Shown piece after piece: positions 5,280 through 7,174 of a stretch of 7,174 nt of DNA (the stretch's first letter is position 1; the number at the start of each line of letters is the position of its first letter). The notes beneath the pieces were generated by a model that saw nothing but the letters and a program-made list of their open reading frames with translations, made no database searches and had not been told where the DNA came from. The stretch comes from Candidatus Mediterraneibacter stercorigallinarum (GTDB lineage Bacteria > Bacillota > Clostridia > Lachnospirales > Lachnospiraceae): the NCBI GenBank assembly GCA_019116185.1, contig DXCD01000225.1, forward strand, positions 1 to 7,174, in the 5' to 3' direction. A program made the translations under genes and the position numbers.

Positions 5280-6401
5280 ATGAATATAAAAGAGTCAGAA
5301 CTGAGAAAAAAATTAGATCTGGTAGTTGACAAGCTGTTAAACCTGGGCGGACCTGATAATGCAAAGGAATTGGAAGAGTCCGGCGGAGAGGCGATCGGAT
5401 TTTTTGCAAGGGATTTTGGCATCAGGGAGTGGGACTGGCCGCAGGGAGTCGGCCTGTACGGCCTGCTGAAGATCATGCAGTACGATAAGAATGAGAAGTA
5501 TAAAGAATTTCTGCATGACTGGTTTGTAGAAAATATGGAGCTGGGACTTCCTTCAAGGAATATCAATACAACAACACCGCTCCTTACGCTGGCAGAACTG
5601 AATGAGTATTACCATGATGAAAGGTTTGAGAAGCTGTGCCTTGACTGGGCAGACTGGCTGATGAATTGTATTCCGAGGACAAAGGAAGGCGGATTCCAGC
5701 ATGTGACAAGCGCTAATGGCGACCGTCAGGGAGTGCGCCTGAATGAGAGCGAGATGTGGATTGACACACTGTTCATGACAGTTTTGTTCCTGAACAAGAT
5801 GGGACAGAAATACCAGAATGAAGAATGGATCAATGAGGGTATCCACCAGGTGCTCATGCATATCAAATACCTCTATGAGAAGAAGACCGGGCTGTTCTAC
5901 CATGGCTGGTCCTTCAACAGGAATGACAACTTCGGCGGCATTTTCTGGTGCCGGGGAAACAGCTGGTTTACCCTGGGTATCCTGGATTATGTAGAGATGT
6001 TCAAAGGAACCTTGAATCCGGGCGTGCGGACCATCATCATTGATACATATAAGGCACAGGTAAAAGCCCTGAAGAATCTCCAGGCGCCCGGCGGGCTGTG
6101 GCACACTGTGCTGACAGATCCGGACAGCTATGAGGAAGTGTCAGGCTCTGCGGCGATCGCATGCGGTATTCTCAAAGGGATCCGGATGGGCATTTTGGAC
6201 GATTCCTATCTGCCATGCGCGGAGAAGGCGGTCAAGGGAATCCTGAAGAACATTGACAAGGACGGCACAGTGCTGAATGTATCCGGCGGTACGGGAATGG
6301 GCATGGATGCGGATCATTACAAGAATATCCTGATCGCCCCCATGGCATACGGGCAGTCCCTGACCATACTTGCACTGGCAGAGGCGCTGCTCCATATTTA
6401 A
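5280..6401 (+). CDS. GH105 unsaturated uronyl (rhamnogalacturonyl) hydrolase
   Basis: Glycoside hydrolase of family 105 (YteR/YesR type) that removes the 4,5-unsaturated uronic acid from the non-reducing end of oligosaccharides made by polysaccharide lyases, by hydration of the double bond. The 373-residue product has the alpha/alpha-barrel signatures: WDWPQGVGLYGL (51-62), EMWIDTLFM (158-166) with Asp162 in the place of the catalytic acid of YteR, YHGW (207-210), WCRGNSW (223-229) and EEVSGSAA (285-292). No signal peptide, so it acts in the cytosol on imported oligosaccharides. The ATG at 5280 is chosen, not the upstream in-frame ATG at 5169, because AGGAGG stands just before it and homology starts there. 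Released unsaturated galacturonate rearranges to a keto-uronate handled by KduI/KduD-type enzymes not seen here. Rhamnogalacturonan is the first guess; some family members act on unsaturated glucuronic acid chains, which would fit UxaC equally well. Confidence 0.93.
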   Translation: MNIKESELRKKLDLVVDKLLNLGGPDNAKELEESGGEAIGFFARDFGIREWDWPQGVGLYGLLKIMQYDKNEKYKEFLHDWFVENMELGLPSRNINTTTPLLTLAELNEYYHDERFEKLCLDWADWLMNCIPRTKEGGFQHVTSANGDRQGVRLNESEMWIDTLFMTVLFLNKMGQKYQNEEWINEGIHQVLMHIKYLYEKKTGLFYHGWSFNRNDNFGGIFWCRGNSWFTLGILDYVEMFKGTLNPGVRTIIIDTYKAQVKALKNLQAPGGLWHTVLTDPDSYEEVSGSAAIACGILKGIRMGILDDSYLPCAEKAVKGILKNIDKDGTVLNVSGGTGMGMDADHYKNILIAPMAYGQSLTILALAEALLHI

Positions 6402-6461
6402 GGCCGGCAGAGGAGATACACTGGCGGAAAAAGCCGGAAAAGAACAAAGAAATAAATGAGG

Positions 6462-6500
6462 CGGACAACGGAAAGCGGGCATGCAGTTGTCCGTCTTTTC
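6462..6500 (+). terminator. Rho-independent terminator after the GH105 gene
   Basis: CGGACAAC (6462-6469) pairs perfectly with GTTGTCCG (6486-6493) around a 16-base loop and is followed by TCTTTTC. It lies 60 bases after the GH105 stop and ahead of the next promoter, so it marks the end of the uxaC/GH105 transcription unit. The T-run is interrupted, so efficiency may be moderate. Confidence 0.8.
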
Positions 6501-6510
6501 TGATTATTTA

Positions 6511-6564
6511 TCGGTTTTTTACTGTTCTAAAATCAGGTTTTTTTATTGAAAAGTCGGTTTTTTT
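6511..6564. repeat. Three T-rich direct repeats over the YesL-type gene promoter
   Basis: TCGGTTTTTT (6511-6520), TCAGGTTTTTTT (6533-6544) and TCGGTTTTTTT (6554-6564) recur with 20-23 bases between the T tracts, about two helical turns. The last copy lies in the promoter spacer. The arrangement suggests curved DNA or a regulator binding direct repeats, rather than a terminator, as no stem precedes the T tracts. Confidence 0.6.
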
Positions 6565-6574
6565 CAAGTAGAAT
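6546..6574 (+). promoter_or_regulatory. Promoter of the YesL-type gene
   Basis: TTGAAA (6546-6551), a 17-base spacer and TAGAAT (6569-6574), each 5 of 6 matches to sigma-A consensus, with a predicted start near 6581 and a leader of about 40 bases that is A-rich and carries AAGGGAG (6608-6614). Confidence 0.75.
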
Positions 6575-6621
6575 AAACAAAAAAATAAGAAAAGACGCAG
6601 GAAAAAGAAGGGAGAAGAAAC

Positions 6622-7174
6622 ATGGGAGGATTATTTGCTGCGGATGGTAAATTGGCGCAGATCCTGGGGAATATTGCAGATCTTGTCATTTTGAATGTCT
6701 TGTGGATCGTATGCAGTATTCCGATTGTTACAGCGGGGGCGGCCGCAACGGCGTTCTATTCCGTGACGCTGAAACTGATTAAGAATGAAGAATCATATGT
6801 AACACGAAGTTTTTTCAGAGCGTTCCGTGAGAACTTTAAGCAGTCAACGATTGTATGGCTTGTCCTCCTGGCAGTGGCAGCAGTGCTCGGATGCGACTTT
6901 TATTTCTGCACGACACAGGGCATGGAAGCAGCACGCCCGTTTTTTATTCTGTTTTGTGTGATCGCCATATTTGTATACATGGGAAGCTGTTATATGTTCC
7001 CGGTCATGGCGTTTTTTGAGAACAGCACGAAGAAAGTGTTTAAGAATTCTTTTTTAATGGCAATAGCGCATCTGCCGTTTACGATCTTAATCGCGGTCAT
7101 CAGCCTGATCCCCTGGCTGTTTTTATTTTTCGGGCAGTTTATTGTATCGGCTTTTTTTGACCTCATCATTGGTT
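6622..7174 (+). CDS. YesL family (DUF624) membrane protein, 3' end cut by the window
   Basis: Integral membrane protein of the DUF624/YesL family, whose molecular function is not established; members recur next to carbohydrate ABC transporters and pectin-type catabolic genes, including the Bacillus rhamnogalacturonan cluster. 184 codons are present and about 20-30 are probably missing, judged by the usual length near 210. The family signature is clear: NIADLVILNVLWIVCSIPIVTAGAA (split here as NIADLVILNVLW, residues 17-28, and CSIPIVTAGAA, 31-41), followed by ATAFYSVTLKLIKNEESY. Hydrophobic segments lie near residues 18-36, 75-92, 105-128 and 149-171. The ATG at 6622 follows AAGGGAG by 7 bases. 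It has its own promoter and a terminator before it, so it begins a new unit, perhaps continuing into transporter genes beyond the edge (inference). Confidence 0.9.
   Translation, partial: MGGLFAADGKLAQILGNIADLVILNVLWIVCSIPIVTAGAAATAFYSVTLKLIKNEESYVTRSFFRAFRENFKQSTIVWLVLLAVAAVLGCDFYFCTTQGMEAARPFFILFCVIAIFVYMGSCYMFPVMAFFENSTKKVFKNSFLMAIAHLPFTILIAVISLIPWLFLFFGQFIVSAFFDLIIG

Noticed and set aside
5553..6104. 183-codon minus-strand frame inside the GH105 gene
   Set aside because: Antisense to a well-supported gene, no domain and no start signal.

Overview
The window looks like a chromosomal segment of a low-to-mid GC Firmicute, most probably a gut Clostridia/Lachnospiraceae-type bacterium. Evidence: strong AGGAGG-type ribosome binding sites, sigma-A-like promoters (TTGACA/TATAAT class), a DUF624 (YesL) protein, a GH105 hydrolase beside glucuronate isomerase, and a DUF3221-like small membrane protein. 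The taxonomic guess is an inference from gene style, not from a marker gene.

Layout. (a) 1-263: no convincing gene; a stop-free but start-poor frame and three copies of a short repeat. (b) 264-1800, minus strand: a two-gene unit with an SDR oxidoreductase (first) and a PduB-type trimeric bacterial microcompartment shell protein (second), 61 bp apart, with a perfect 22-bp tandem duplication in the gap. (c) 1801-2059: divergent promoter region with a GC hairpin plus T-run on the minus strand. (d) 2060-3064, plus: a LacI-family repressor. (e) 3065-3142: a large two-step hairpin between convergent genes. (f) 3128-3427, minus: a 99-aa membrane-anchored DUF3221-like protein. (g) 3428-3704: divergent control region with a perfect LacI/CcpA-type operator placed between the -35 and -10 of the uxaC promoter. 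(h) 3705-5120: glucuronate isomerase UxaC. (i) 5280-6401: a GH105 unsaturated uronyl hydrolase with its own extended -10 promoter, followed by a rho-independent terminator. (j) 6622-7174: start of a YesL/DUF624 membrane protein, cut by the window edge, behind a strong promoter overlapped by T-rich direct repeats.

How it fits together. The right two thirds are a uronate/pectin-type glycan degradation locus: GH105 removes unsaturated uronic acid from lyase-generated oligosaccharides, UxaC isomerises free hexuronates, and the LacI regulator (or CcpA) probably represses uxaC through the palindrome at 3599-3614. YesL-type proteins recur next to such loci. The left third is less ordinary: a single PduB'-like shell protein with an SDR and no other microcompartment gene in view, divergent from the LacI gene, with an operator-like GTGT-N8-ACAC element over its -10. 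Whether the shell-protein unit belongs to the same regulon as the uronate genes is the most interesting open question here.
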